This document shows, piece by piece, positions 45,401 through 53,603 of a DNA stretch of 64,000 nt. Positions within the stretch are counted from its first letter, which is position 1. Each line of letters starts with the position of its first letter. The notes beneath the pieces are model-generated. The model was not told the origin of the DNA. It worked only from the letters and a program-made list of their open reading frames with translations, and searched no databases. The position numbers were made by a program, and so were the translations under genes. The stretch spans positions 3,658,001 to 3,722,000 of the forward strand of contig OZ246981.1 in assembly GCA_965232455.1 (NCBI GenBank), written 5' to 3'. The stretch is from JBFGFX01 sp965232455. GTDB taxonomy: Bacteria > Pseudomonadota > Gammaproteobacteria > Steroidobacterales > Woeseiaceae.

Positions 45401-45471
45401 TGTTGACAATGATCGTGGTGCCCGTGCTGTACGCGATTTTCTTCCGCGCGCCGGCGCCCGAGGCAACGTAG
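42418..45471 (+). CDS. RND efflux permease (AcrB/TriC-like)
   Basis: A 1017-residue inner-membrane proton/drug antiporter with the usual two-fold layout of twelve helices and two large periplasmic loops. It opens MSIAAYSLRNRTTVLVLTAVFFLGG and has VVTPYPGASAAEVEEEV. Helix 4 contains ALGMLVDNAIVVVDG with the paired acidic residues near DN; later GFMSLSGMLIKNAIVLIDE is the mirrored motif. Single adaptor plus NodT channel makes a complete pump. The sequence is closer to TriC/VmeD-like exporters than to AcrB of drugs; the substrate is not predictable. GTG start. Confidence 0.93.
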   Translation: MSIAAYSLRNRTTVLVLTAVFFLGGISSFGNLSWLEDPEFTIKEALVVTPYPGASAAEVEEEVTDEIEQAVQQLGQLDEVESKSDRGLSTVTVRIKDQYDKDSLPQVWDELRRKVNDIQGQLPPGAGPSQVVDDFGDVYGIFLAVTGPEYSFAELKEFVKLLRRELLLVQDVAKIEFWGERREVVYVEPERDRMSQLGVIPSQIVQSLQDKNIVADSGRVQVGREYIAIDPTGTFSSVEEIEDLLIIGRSSDQQTYLRDVATVRRGYLEPQNRVLRFDGKVAIGLGISTVQGGNVVTMGEAVDARIRELAPRIPLGVEFGVISLQSEAVTTAIDGFVGSLIQAVVIVIIVLLLFMGMRSGLLIGFILALTISATFIFMGPWNVALERISLGALIIALGMLVDNAIVVVDGMLVRIQKGMKPEDAADEVVRQTAIPLLGATAVAIMAFGAIGLSDDSTGEFCRSLFQVVLISLSLSWVTAVTVTPVLGVMFLKPPEEENEDKAATDPYDTPFYRGYRGLLNNCIRARWLTMSAVVAVFGASMYGFGFVKQSFFPDSTRPQFTVDFWMPQGTHIDDTVRAAAEAEQYLLGLDETTHVSTLAGAGGMRFILTYAPEKTNSAYVQFLVDVEDYRTIVDLLPQVERDLMERFPDALVYAKRFLLGPGSAKIQARVSGPDLDELRSIAERIEDVLHTDGGAKAIRTDWRQRVKLLRPVMAEDEANRAGIGRPDVASAIKSSFDGEAVGLYREVDELLPIIMRAPEEERGDVSSIQNIQIWSPAAMQAISLRQVVSGFETDYEDDIIHRLNRKRTITVYAEPISEEASTVFQRIRPLVEAIELGPDYELEWWGEYRDSTQAQSGIAASLPMFLLTMILIVIALFNSLRQPLVIWLTVPLALIGVTLGLLVTNQPFGFMALLGFMSLSGMLIKNAIVLIDEIEAQKSAGQPLIEAIVGSGVSRLRPVAMAALTTALGMIPLVLDAFFVSMAVTIIFGLMIATLLTMIVVPVLYAIFFRAPAPEAT

Positions 45472-45481
45472 CGACTATTGC

Positions 45482-45496
45482 AGGAACTCGGTTCCT
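45482..45496. terminator. Short hairpin between convergent RND permease and DUF3313 genes
   Basis: AGGAAC and GTTCCT pair around TCG in the 24-bp convergent gap. On the plus strand it is followed by TATTCCTCGTTTTT. A compact bidirectional terminator is plausible. Confidence 0.35.
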
Positions 45497-46221
45497 TATT
45501 CCTCGTTTTTGCCGTGGACTTCGTCGAGCGCTTCGCGCAACCAGCCGGCCCAGCGACGCATGATACGCCGGCCTTCCGCCCGGTTGCTCGAACTCGTGCT
45601 CCACTCCATCCTGCCGTAGTCGCGGCCGGCCTTGCGGTCGACGGCGCGGGCCAGAATTTCACCGCTCACGGAGTCGTACAACTCGACGTAAAGCGTTGCC
45701 GCACCCGCGGAATCCACAAACGTGTAAGACCGGGTCGCAGACCGGGTATCGGGCGCGGTGACGTCGAGGTCGATAATCGCGGGCCGGACGAGCAGCACGT
45801 CCGCAGCAGCCGTGTCCGTTACGTCGTACCCGTCCCCTTCCTCCAGCTCTTCGACGAACACGTCGCGAAACAGTTCGGCCACTTCGCCCTTTATCCGCTC
45901 GACGTCGCGGTCGGATACCCGACCGCCCAGCGACGGCTGTTCCCGATTGAAATCGCGCTGCCAGTTCTTTTTGAACGCGACGTAACACTCCAGGAGCATG
46001 ATTCGATTGTAGACGCTGAAGTCGGCGTCCGGCTTCACGTACGCCATCGCGGCTTTCGAGTCGGGCACCAACTTCAATCCGTCGTGCGTGACGTCCGGTA
46101 AGTCGCCGTCCTGCGCACGCGCTTCGGAAAAGGGCGCAACGAAAATCAACAGCGCCAGCGGTATCGCCGGCAACACCCTGAACAGTGGGCGTCGGATTTG
46201 CGGGTACATACTTACTGTCAT
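45496..46221 (-). CDS. DUF3313 family protein, exported
   Basis: A 241-residue protein with an N-terminal signal (VLPAIPLALLIFVAPFSEARAQ) and the DUF3313 body: LVPDSKAAMAYVKPDADFSVYNRIMLLECYVAFKKNWQRDFN, then VLLVRPAIIDLDVTAPD and GAATLYVELYDSVSGEILARAVDR. AAGGAG lies 8 nt before the ATG; an earlier Met is less likely. The function of the family is unknown. It trails the Bat operon by about 35 bp on the same strand and may be co-transcribed or separate. Confidence 0.85.
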   Translation of the reverse strand: MTVSMYPQIRRPLFRVLPAIPLALLIFVAPFSEARAQDGDLPDVTHDGLKLVPDSKAAMAYVKPDADFSVYNRIMLLECYVAFKKNWQRDFNREQPSLGGRVSDRDVERIKGEVAELFRDVFVEELEEGDGYDVTDTAAADVLLVRPAIIDLDVTAPDTRSATRSYTFVDSAGAATLYVELYDSVSGEILARAVDRKAGRDYGRMEWSTSSSNRAEGRRIMRRWAGWLREALDEVHGKNEE

Positions 46222-46256
46222 CGGGTTACTCCTTGATTGTCTATGGACGAGATATC

Positions 46257-47516
46257 TCATGGATTCAGGGGCGGCAGTTCGGCGCGGGTGAGGCTCTTTA
46301 CTTCGCGCTCGCGTTTTCGGCGCGCAGCCAGCAGCGACCTTTCGAGTCGCGTCGCGCTGATCGCCGCATCTTTGCCCGAATAGAGCGCCCGGGTCAGCCG
46401 CCCGAGTTGCTCACGGAGCCTTTTATCGCCATACGTTTCCGCAAACCGCTGCGCGTCCATGGCGGGCTCCAGTCGGTCCAGCCAGTGAATCAGTGCAACG
46501 TACGCGGACCGCAGATCACCCGAACGCAACGCTTTTCGCAGCCGCCCGAACGCATGGGCCTCGGACGCAAGCCGCATTTTCCGACGCACCAACCGACGCC
46601 GCCGAATCTCCGCTCGAAGGCGAGGCAGCATTCGCAGCACAAGCCCCAACACCAGCAGCCCGGCGACCAGCGACCACCAGTTACGCTCTGCAACCGGGTT
46701 CTCCGCGGCTCCTGCCGACGCCGGCGGGCCGTCTACCGAAACGGTCAGCGCGGGGACCACCGCCGTCTCGATGCTGGACGTCTCCGTGTTCCACCATTCG
46801 AGGCTCACCGCCGGGATCGCGAATTCTCCGCCGGCATCGAACACGTAGGTCAGTCTCTCGCTGCGGCGCGCCGGCTCGCCGTCCTCGACGTCCGGCTGGT
46901 CCGCGTAGACGGAAGCACCGGGTGTTTCCGCGGCTTCGACCAGCGCCGGGATGAATATGGCCGGCACTCCGTCGAGTTCGGCGGTGTAACGCACGACCAG
47001 CGCGTCGCCGGCCGCGAGTCCGTTGACGTCACTCTCGACGTCGCGCGTCAGCGCCAGCGAGCGGCCGGCGATATAGGGATCCAGCGTTTCGGCTCCTGCC
47101 GGTACAAGCGACCGAAACTCGATCGCCGGTACGGCGACGTCGACGGTGATCGGTGGCCGCCCCGGGTCGGCGTAGGTCACTCGCATCGTCTGTTCGTCCA
47201 GCCGATACGACGCCCCGACCAACGGGAAAACGCGGTAGTTGCGGATGATGCCGCTCCAGGTTTCCCGCCCGACACGCTCGCTGGTCGGCCGGGAGCTGTT
47301 CGGCGGCAGGCGCACCATCGCGTTGGGCATCTCGAACGAAGGAAAGACCGGCGGCTGCGGGAACCAGGTCGGACCGAGCACCGTGACGCGCAGGCGAACC
47401 GGTTCACCGACGAGAACCTCCTCGGGAGACACCTCGACTTTCACGAACGGCGCGTCCTGGGCCGCCGACGTCGGCGCCAGGAGGAACAGTACAATTGTCC
47501 ACGACACGTATCTCAT
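46257..47516 (-). CDS. batD: BatD family protein
   Basis: A 419-residue protein with signal peptide, then the BatD start APFVKVEVSPEEVLVGEPVRLRVTVLGPTWFPQPPVFPSFEMPNAMVRL. Repeated immunoglobulin-like beta domains fill the periplasmic part, and a single membrane helix (about 270-288) precedes an Arg-rich cytoplasmic tail. Bat proteins support stress or oxygen tolerance in some bacteria and are always linked to MoxR/DUF58/VWA genes. Its ATG overlaps the stop of the TPR gene (ATGA). Confidence 0.88.
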   Translation of the reverse strand: MRYVSWTIVLFLLAPTSAAQDAPFVKVEVSPEEVLVGEPVRLRVTVLGPTWFPQPPVFPSFEMPNAMVRLPPNSSRPTSERVGRETWSGIIRNYRVFPLVGASYRLDEQTMRVTYADPGRPPITVDVAVPAIEFRSLVPAGAETLDPYIAGRSLALTRDVESDVNGLAAGDALVVRYTAELDGVPAIFIPALVEAAETPGASVYADQPDVEDGEPARRSERLTYVFDAGGEFAIPAVSLEWWNTETSSIETAVVPALTVSVDGPPASAGAAENPVAERNWWSLVAGLLVLGLVLRMLPRLRAEIRRRRLVRRKMRLASEAHAFGRLRKALRSGDLRSAYVALIHWLDRLEPAMDAQRFAETYGDKRLREQLGRLTRALYSGKDAAISATRLERSLLAARRKREREVKSLTRAELPPLNP

Positions 47517-48139
47517 CGCTGCTCCGCCCGGCGCGCCTCCAACTCAAAACGCGTGCGCAGAAAGTCGCGTGTTTCCGTATCGACCGAACGCATCCATTTT
47601 TCCGCGGATTGGAGCTCGATGGTGCTCTGTTTCGTAATCGTCATCTCACGCCCGCGCTCCTCGGCGTTGTCGAATTTGTACTCGTCCGCGCCGAGTTCCG
47701 ACTCGTCACCCGTGTCTTCCTGTTCGCGCGTATCCTGCACGTAAGCGAGCACGTAGCGTGCAAGCCGCAGATTCTCGTTCGCCTCCGGCCAACCCGGCGC
47801 CTCGGAGACGGCAAGTTCGTAAGCGTCGACGGCCTTGGCGTAGTCGAAAGACTTCATGAACGCGTTGCCGCGATTGTAGAAACCCGTCGCGGTCGGAATC
47901 CGTCCGAACACCTCGGCGGCGCTCTCGTACTGTCCCACCGAATACGCCGCGGTTCCCTTCCACATCGGGTCCTCGAATAGCTCGGCGGCCCTGGCCCATT
48001 CGAGGTTTTCGTACGCAAGCCGCCCCTGCTGATCGGGCGTCAGCCAGAGCGACAGGGGATTGGCGGCCCGTGCCCCGAGCACGCCGATCGCGGCGACGGC
48101 AACGATCGTCACGCCCGCCAGCTGTGCGCCTAGCCGCAT
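47513..48139 (-). CDS. TPR protein of the Bat operon (BatC/BatE-like)
   Basis: A 208-residue protein with an N-terminal signal or anchor (LAGVTIVAVAAIGVLGARAAN), then TPR-type helices: WARAAELFEDPMWKGTAAYSVGQYESAAEVFGRIPTATGFYNRGNAFMKSFDYAKAVDAYELAVSEAPGWPEANENLRLA. The conserved ending of bat TPR genes, a helical Glu-rich tail, is present. It sits between the second VWA gene (13-nt gap) and batD. TPR repeats suggest it mediates contacts between the Bat proteins. Confidence 0.82.
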   Translation of the reverse strand: MRLGAQLAGVTIVAVAAIGVLGARAANPLSLWLTPDQQGRLAYENLEWARAAELFEDPMWKGTAAYSVGQYESAAEVFGRIPTATGFYNRGNAFMKSFDYAKAVDAYELAVSEAPGWPEANENLRLARYVLAYVQDTREQEDTGDESELGADEYKFDNAEERGREMTITKQSTIELQSAEKWMRSVDTETRDFLRTRFELEARRAEQR

Positions 48140-48152
48140 GCCGCTTCTCCGC

Positions 48153-49145
48153 TCACCATTGCATTGTCCAACCGCGGCGAAACCACAGCAGCGCGAGCAG
48201 TGCCGACGGCCACACGAACCACCACGCCTGGTCCCGCCACTGCGCGTCGGGGTCATCGGCCCGCTTCAGATTCGATTCGATGCGCCGCAACAGCTGACGG
48301 ATGTCGCCGTCACCGGCCTCGGCGCGGACAATCGGGATGCGTGCCGAACTCTGAACGCGCTGCAGCACCCCGAGATCGACGGACGTGTCCAGCCGGCCGC
48401 CGCCCGGATCCATCACGGCCGATCCGTCCGGCATCAACGCGACGCCTCCCTCGTCGGTACCGACAACGAGCGCAACGACGGATGCAGTTCCGTCACGGTT
48501 CGTGTACTCCGCAAGTTCCGGCACGTCGGACGCGTCGAAACCGTCATTGACGAAAAGCAGCGTGCCAATCGCCGCGTCCTCGCCGAATACCAGCTCTGCA
48601 AGAGGCAGGACCGTTGCCGCATTCGCGCCCGGTACCGGCATGATTGCGGGGTCCAGGCTTTCCAGGAACGGCTTTACGACGTCGATGTCCTTGCTCGGCG
48701 GCATCACGATATGGGCGCTGCCGGCGTAGGCGATCAGAGCGGTGCGCGAACCGGTCCGTTGTTCGATCAGGTCGAGTAACTCGAATCTCGCGCGGTCCAG
48801 GCGCGTCGGCTGAAGATCGTTGCTGCGCATCGAGTCGGACACCTCCATCGCAACGACCAGCGGCGCCGTTTCGCTGAACCAGGGGCTTTGCTGTTTGCTC
48901 CAGGTCGGTCCCGCGGCCGCAAGGACGGCCGCAAAGAGACCCAGCGCGACGCCGTCGACCGGCCGCAGCGTTCGCCGCCGCCGCCGATTGACCGTGAGCG
49001 GCTCACGCAGATGCGGCGCCAGCAGATCTCCGACGCCGGCCTTCGACGTTTCAGCGCGTCGGGTCAGCCACCACAGCAGCGCCGTGATCGGCAGCGCGAT
49101 CAACCACAGCGGCCGCATGAAATGCAGGAGATCGACGTCGATCAC
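48153..49145 (-). CDS. VWA domain membrane protein (BatB-like)
   Basis: A 330-residue protein: two membrane helices at the start (LWLIALPITALLWWL and VALGLFAAVLAAAG), a von Willebrand A domain, and a C-terminal helix. The MIDAS-type motif reads VVAMEVSDSMRSND, so D-x-S-x-S is retained as EVSDSM. TALIAYAGSAHIVMPPS and LLFVNDGFD are other family blocks. GTG start overlapping the BatA stop (GTGA). It probably pairs with BatA at the inner membrane. Confidence 0.87.
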   Translation of the reverse strand: MIDVDLLHFMRPLWLIALPITALLWWLTRRAETSKAGVGDLLAPHLREPLTVNRRRRRTLRPVDGVALGLFAAVLAAAGPTWSKQQSPWFSETAPLVVAMEVSDSMRSNDLQPTRLDRARFELLDLIEQRTGSRTALIAYAGSAHIVMPPSKDIDVVKPFLESLDPAIMPVPGANAATVLPLAELVFGEDAAIGTLLFVNDGFDASDVPELAEYTNRDGTASVVALVVGTDEGGVALMPDGSAVMDPGGGRLDTSVDLGVLQRVQSSARIPIVRAEAGDGDIRQLLRRIESNLKRADDPDAQWRDQAWWFVWPSALLALLWFRRGWTMQW

Positions 49146-50128
49146 GCCGCCGCTCCGCGGCGCCGTGCCCCCAGGAGCAACAATGCGTAGGCAAACAGCG
49201 CGACGATGACGGCGCTGCCCGCGGGCCAGTGCACCAGCGATTCCCGGGGGCGCCAGGCCGTCGTCCTGACGTCGGCCACGGCCAGCGCATCGATTCGCCG
49301 GTAGACCTCTTCGAGCGTCGTTTCGTCCGCCGCGTCAAAAAACGCGCCGCCGGTTCGCGTCGCAATCGCCTGCAGCGTATCGAAATCCACGCGGTCCTCC
49401 CCGGTTGCCGCCGGATCGCCCACACCAATCGTGTAAATCTCGACGCCGTTGACCGCCGCGATCTCCGCGGCGTTGATTGGCGTCATCTTGCTTGCCGTAT
49501 CGTTGCCGTCCGTCAGCAGAATCAGCAGCCGCTCGTCGAGTTCACTGGCCTCGAAAGACCTGATCGCCAATCCGATCGCATCGCCCACGGCGGTTCGCGG
49601 ACCGGCCATGCCGACGTCCATTAGCCGAACCAACTCGCGCGCGGTTTCGATATCGCGGGTGAACGGCAGCTGCAGGTACGCTCGGTCGCCGAATACGATG
49701 AGGCCCACGCGATCGCTCTCGCGATCCGCCACGAACCGGTCGACCACGCGCTGCACGGCGGTCAACCGCCGAACGAGTTCGCCGTCTTCACCCGGAAAGT
49801 CCCCGTAGTCCATCGAACCCGACAGGTCGATGGCCAGCATGACGTCGCGGGCCGCTTCGGTGCGCACGACGGGATCGCCCACCCACTCCGGCTTCGCAAG
49901 CGCCACGATCAGCAGGGTCCAGGCGAGGACGGCGCCGAACGTCTGTATCCGGCGCCGGCGCATCACGACCGCGCCGCTTTGCGCCTCCGCTCCCGCGGCT
50001 TCGACGAGTTCCGGGAAGAACGGCATGCGCAGCGCGCTGACGCGCTCGCGATGCGGCGGCAGCAGCCACCAGACCAGGACCGGCAGCGGCAGCGCCGCCA
50101 GCGCCAGCGGATGGGCCAACTCAAGCAC
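49142..50128 (-). CDS. VWA domain membrane protein (BatA-like)
   Basis: A 328-residue protein, start GTG overlapping the stop of the DUF4381 gene by 8 nt. It opens LELAHPLALAALPLPVLVWWLLPP (membrane helix), a second helix TFGAVLAWTLLIVALA, then a VWA domain with the full MIDAS motif LAIDLSGSMDYGD and TAVGDAIGLAIRSF, LILLTDGND, and a last helix VIVALFAYALLLLGA. This is the standard BatA architecture. The sequence upstream of the GTG in the same frame is Arg-rich and not coding. Confidence 0.88.
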   Translation of the reverse strand: MLELAHPLALAALPLPVLVWWLLPPHRERVSALRMPFFPELVEAAGAEAQSGAVVMRRRRIQTFGAVLAWTLLIVALAKPEWVGDPVVRTEAARDVMLAIDLSGSMDYGDFPGEDGELVRRLTAVQRVVDRFVADRESDRVGLIVFGDRAYLQLPFTRDIETARELVRLMDVGMAGPRTAVGDAIGLAIRSFEASELDERLLILLTDGNDTASKMTPINAAEIAAVNGVEIYTIGVGDPAATGEDRVDFDTLQAIATRTGGAFFDAADETTLEEVYRRIDALAVADVRTTAWRPRESLVHWPAGSAVIVALFAYALLLLGARRRGAAA

Positions 50129-50603
50129 GGTGCACCTCGATCCAGCGGCGGGCCGGCGCGACAAGCGCTCGCCCATCCGCATCCGCCCGGTACGCAGCGC
50201 CCGCAAGCCGATCGGCCGCGGCAGCGACGGCCGGATCGTCATCCGCCGACCGGCGCAGGAACCGCGCCCATTCGTCACCGTACAGACTGGCGACGGTCGA
50301 CCGCGGGAAGGCGGCCAACGCCGTCCGCTTCACCAGCGCGGCGATGTCACCGGCCAACGCGGCCGGATCGTCCGTCGCCGTGAGCTCGATCGAGCGAAGT
50401 GTCGCAAGCGCTTCGCGGCGATAACGATTGCCCGTCCAGCGGCGGTAACGATTCCAGCCCACGATCACGACGACGGCGGCAAACCAGGCGGCTAGGACCG
50501 CCCAGCCGATGGTCTGCGGGATCCAGGGGACGGGCGCCGGCCGCAGTATGTCGTGCAGCAGCGCCAGAAGCTGCGGGAGATTGAGCCCGTCGAACTCGTT
50601 CAC
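50121..50603 (-). CDS. DUF4381 family membrane protein
   Basis: A 160-residue protein with one membrane helix (WAVLAAWFAAVVVIVGWNRYRRWTGNRYRREALATL) after a short N-terminal part LPQLLALLHDILRPAPVPWIP, which is typical of DUF4381. The following helical cytoplasmic domain contains VKRTALAAFPRSTVASLYGDEWARFL. It always sits between DUF58 and BatA genes. GTG start inside GTGA, overlapping the DUF58 stop. Function unknown. Confidence 0.87.
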   Translation of the reverse strand: MNEFDGLNLPQLLALLHDILRPAPVPWIPQTIGWAVLAAWFAAVVVIVGWNRYRRWTGNRYRREALATLRSIELTATDDPAALAGDIAALVKRTALAAFPRSTVASLYGDEWARFLRRSADDDPAVAAAADRLAGAAYRADADGRALVAPARRWIEVHRA

Positions 50604-51541
50604 CGGACCCTTCTCCTCGCCGCCATTCTACCGAGCAGGCGGCGGATCTGCGGCAGCGTCGCTTCACCCGCGCTCAACGGCAAAACGGATAAATTGATGT
50701 CGGTCTGCCATTCGACGATTTTCCGTAGCCGGCGGCTGCTGTAGTCCCGCACGGCGGCGCGGGTGTCCCTGGACGTGAGATCGATCTCCGCCTGCATGGC
50801 GTGATCGCCGACAACGACGCGTACACCGGAGTGCAGCTTTACCGCCAGCGGATCGTAAACCAGCATCAGGACCAGATCGTTGTGAGCGGCGATGCCGCTC
50901 AGCCGCCGCTGCGTCGTCTCGTCGATACCGTCGAAATCGCTCAGCACGAGAACCAGGTGATCGTGATGCGCGAGTTTGGCGACGCCGCCCAATACCTCGT
51001 TGAGTTCGCCCGGCCGCCTTACCGCCGCGCGATCGGCGTTCAGGCCGGCATTCAGGCCGGCGATGGATTCCAGCAGCGTATGCACAGCCCGCCTGCTGCG
51101 TTTCGGTTTGAGTTCGATCCGCGTGTCGTCGTCGAACACGACGCCGCCCACCCGATCCCCCGCCGCAAGGACACGAAATGCCGCAATCGCGGCGGCCTCG
51201 GCCGCCGTCACCGATTTCACGTTGAGCTCGGAACCGAAGAACATCGACATTCGCTGGTCGACGACCAGCAGCGCCGGCCGGTCGCGTTCCTCGGTGAAGA
51301 CGCGGACGTGCGGAGAACCCGTTCGCGCCGTGGCTTTCCAGTCGATCGAACGGACGTCGTCGCCCGGGAGGTAGTCGCGCATCTCCTCGAAATTGAGCCC
51401 CCGGCCGCGCAACCGGGACGCGTGCCGGCCGTTCAGCACGCTTGCCGAGGCCTGGCGCGGCAGGAAATTCAGCCCGCGCGCCGCGCCCTCCAGCCCGCGG
51501 AGATGGGCGAGTGAGGCATATAGTCGGGGATCGCTGTCCAT
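50600..51541 (-). CDS. DUF58 family protein
   Basis: A 313-residue DUF58 protein: GRGLNFEEMRDYLPGDDVRSIDWKATARTGSPHVRVFTEERDRPALLVVDQRMSMFFGS is the diagnostic block, followed by a VWA-like fold with VLSDFDGIDE. The usual DxSxS is degenerate (DQRMSM). It lacks membrane helices and is probably cytoplasmic, working next to the MoxR ATPase. The gap to moxR is 7 nt. Confidence 0.92.
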   Translation of the reverse strand: MDSDPRLYASLAHLRGLEGAARGLNFLPRQASASVLNGRHASRLRGRGLNFEEMRDYLPGDDVRSIDWKATARTGSPHVRVFTEERDRPALLVVDQRMSMFFGSELNVKSVTAAEAAAIAAFRVLAAGDRVGGVVFDDDTRIELKPKRSRRAVHTLLESIAGLNAGLNADRAAVRRPGELNEVLGGVAKLAHHDHLVLVLSDFDGIDETTQRRLSGIAAHNDLVLMLVYDPLAVKLHSGVRVVVGDHAMQAEIDLTSRDTRAAVRDYSSRRLRKIVEWQTDINLSVLPLSAGEATLPQIRRLLGRMAARRRVR

Positions 51542-51548
51542 CGGCCGT

Positions 51549-52535
51549 TCAGGGCAGCGCCACCCGTTCGACCATCGTGTCGATCACTTTGTCGGCTGAC
51601 ACACCCTCACCCTGGGCTTCGTAGGACAACATCAGTCGATGCCTCAGAACGTCGTTGACGATTGCGCGCACATCCTCCGGATCGACGTAGTCACGCCCAT
51701 TGAGCCAGGCATGCGTCCTGCCGCATTTGTCCAGCGCGAGCGACGCCCGCGGACTGCCGCCGACGTCGATCCAGCGATCCAGCTCCGCGGAGTACTTTGC
51801 GGGCGTCCGCGTCGCATAAACGAGGTCCGCCATGTACCGCGCCATCGCGCCGGACACGTGAACGCCGCCGATTTCCCTGCGCGCCTCGAACACCGCGTCC
51901 TGCGGAATGCGAGCAGGCTCTTCCCGGCTGTCGGGCGGCTCGTCGCGATTTGACGCGTTCTCTTCGCCGCGCACGAGTTCGATGATCCTGACCTCGTCCT
52001 CGACCGGCGTGTATTCGATGTTGACGTGCATCAGGAAGCGATCCATCTGCGCTTCGGGCAACGGGTATGTACCCTCCTGCTCGACGGGATTCTGCGTGGC
52101 CATCACCATGAACAGCGGTGGCATCGCGTGCGTCGTGCCCGCGACCGTGACCTGGCGTTCTTCCATGGCCTCGAGCATGGCCGCCTGCACCTTCGCCGGG
52201 GCGCGGTTGATCTCGTCACCCAACACGATGTTGGCGAAGATCGGCCCCGGCTCGAAACGGAACTCGCCCCGGCCGTCTTTTTGATAATAAACCTCGGTGC
52301 CGGTGACGTCCGACGGCAGCAGATCGGGCGTGAACTGGATGCGGCTGAAATCTGCCTCCATGTTCTTGGCCAACGCCTTGATCGCGCGGGTCTTCGCCAG
52401 GCCGGGAAGACCTTCGACCAGCAGGTTGCCGTTTGCCAGCAGACCGATGACGATCCGTTCGACCACGGCGTCCTGGCCGATGATGCTTTCCCGCATCCGG
52501 GTCTCGAGTTCGCGGATCGCGTCGCGCGCCGTCAT
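51549..52535 (-). CDS. MoxR family AAA+ ATPase
   Basis: A 328-residue AAA+ chaperone. Walker A is unusual: LVEGLPGLAKTRAIKALA (GLPGLAKT, typical for MoxR), Walker B NIVLGDEINRAPAKVQAAMLEAMEERQVTV, sensor MATQNPVEQEGTYPLPEAQMDRF. MoxR proteins act with VWA partners in metal insertion or complex assembly. It heads the Bat gene block and starts 10 nt after the HAD hydrolase gene, so the two may share a transcript. Confidence 0.95.
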   Translation of the reverse strand: MTARDAIRELETRMRESIIGQDAVVERIVIGLLANGNLLVEGLPGLAKTRAIKALAKNMEADFSRIQFTPDLLPSDVTGTEVYYQKDGRGEFRFEPGPIFANIVLGDEINRAPAKVQAAMLEAMEERQVTVAGTTHAMPPLFMVMATQNPVEQEGTYPLPEAQMDRFLMHVNIEYTPVEDEVRIIELVRGEENASNRDEPPDSREEPARIPQDAVFEARREIGGVHVSGAMARYMADLVYATRTPAKYSAELDRWIDVGGSPRASLALDKCGRTHAWLNGRDYVDPEDVRAIVNDVLRHRLMLSYEAQGEGVSADKVIDTMVERVALP

Positions 52536-52545
52536 GCGTAGCGCC

Positions 52546-53529
52546 TCAAGGATAAATGCGGGCCCAATCCCGCTTCATGTCGACGATCAGCCAGCCGCGC
52601 TCCGGGCCCTCGGCGAGACCTCGGTTCAGGCGTCCGACGGCGCTGTCGCGGTCGTAGGCCCATTCCCTCACCGCGTCCGTGTGATGAACGATCAGTCCGA
52701 GCCGCGGCCCGCGCCCCGAGGTACTCCATTCCAGCATCTCGAAATCCCCGTCCGAATTTCCGGCGACGAAGACGGGCCGCACGCCGATATGCCTCGAGAT
52801 ACCGACGGGTTTGCCGGCGCGGTCGTCCACGAAAAAAATGCCGGGCTCCTTTCTCACCGCCGGCTCGCCGTCCACGATCGCGTAACTGTGGTTGCCGATG
52901 CTGCCGATCACCTGGTACGGCGGAATGCCGTAGACGTCCTCCGCAAATGCGCGCAAAAAGTCGACGCCCCCGCCCGAGACGACGTACGTTCGGAATCCGC
53001 TATCGCGCAGATACCGCAATAGTTCGAGCATCGGCTGGTAGACCATGTCCGCAAACCGCCGTCCGGCGGTCGGGTGACGCGCCGTCTCCAGCCACCGCCT
53101 GGCCTGCGCTTTGAAGTCGTTCACGGACGTGCCGAATTGGGAAGCGCTCACGACCTCGAGGATGCCGTGTTCGCCTTCGGCGAGCACGCCCTGCAGATCG
53201 CCGCGAGCGGCGGCTTTGAGCGCCTCGCTGGTCAATATCGACGCATCCGTCTCGGCGCGGGCCGCGACGACGTCCATCGCAAAAAACACCTGGAAGTAGA
53301 ACGGTTTCTCCGACCAGAGCGTGCCGTCGTTGTCGAACACGGCAATCCGGCCGCCGACCGGTATGAAGTCGTCGCCGGCCGGGTCGGTCACGGCGTTCAC
53401 GAATTCCACGACGGAAGATTTTACGCCGCCGTCGCGCCATGACGGCAGCGGGTCGGCAAACGCCGCCGCCGACATCGCACAGAGACAAATGACGGCTGCG
53501 AATTCACCGGGTTTGAATGGCATCGGCAT
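52546..53529 (-). CDS. HAD-superfamily hydrolase, exported
   Basis: A 327-residue protein with a signal peptide (FAAVICLCAMSAAAFADP). HAD motif I is IAVFDNDGTLWSEK (DxDGTLW), motif II TYVVSGGGVDFL and motif IV FVAGNSDGDFEML. It resembles periplasmic acid phosphatase-like HAD proteins (phosphoserine phosphatase fold). An extra Met lies two codons downstream. It is encoded between a sulfatase and moxR, 74 nt after the sulfatase; a sulfatase/HAD pair suggests removal of sulfate and phosphate groups from imported polymers or lipids, but this is inference. Confidence 0.85.
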   Translation of the reverse strand: MPMPFKPGEFAAVICLCAMSAAAFADPLPSWRDGGVKSSVVEFVNAVTDPAGDDFIPVGGRIAVFDNDGTLWSEKPFYFQVFFAMDVVAARAETDASILTSEALKAAARGDLQGVLAEGEHGILEVVSASQFGTSVNDFKAQARRWLETARHPTAGRRFADMVYQPMLELLRYLRDSGFRTYVVSGGGVDFLRAFAEDVYGIPPYQVIGSIGNHSYAIVDGEPAVRKEPGIFFVDDRAGKPVGISRHIGVRPVFVAGNSDGDFEMLEWSTSGRGPRLGLIVHHTDAVREWAYDRDSAVGRLNRGLAEGPERGWLIVDMKRDWARIYP

Positions 53530-53603
53530 GTCTTCGATCGCGCCCGACGACTCGACACCGCGGAGGCCAAACCCGAAGGTCCGCCGCCGCGGCGCCGCTA
53601 CGC

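Noticed and set aside
48837..48875. Loss of MIDAS Asp in the BatB-like protein (EVSDSM instead of DVSGSM)
   Set aside because: Variation at the first acidic residue is seen among BatB-like proteins as I recall them; not enough to call the gene broken.
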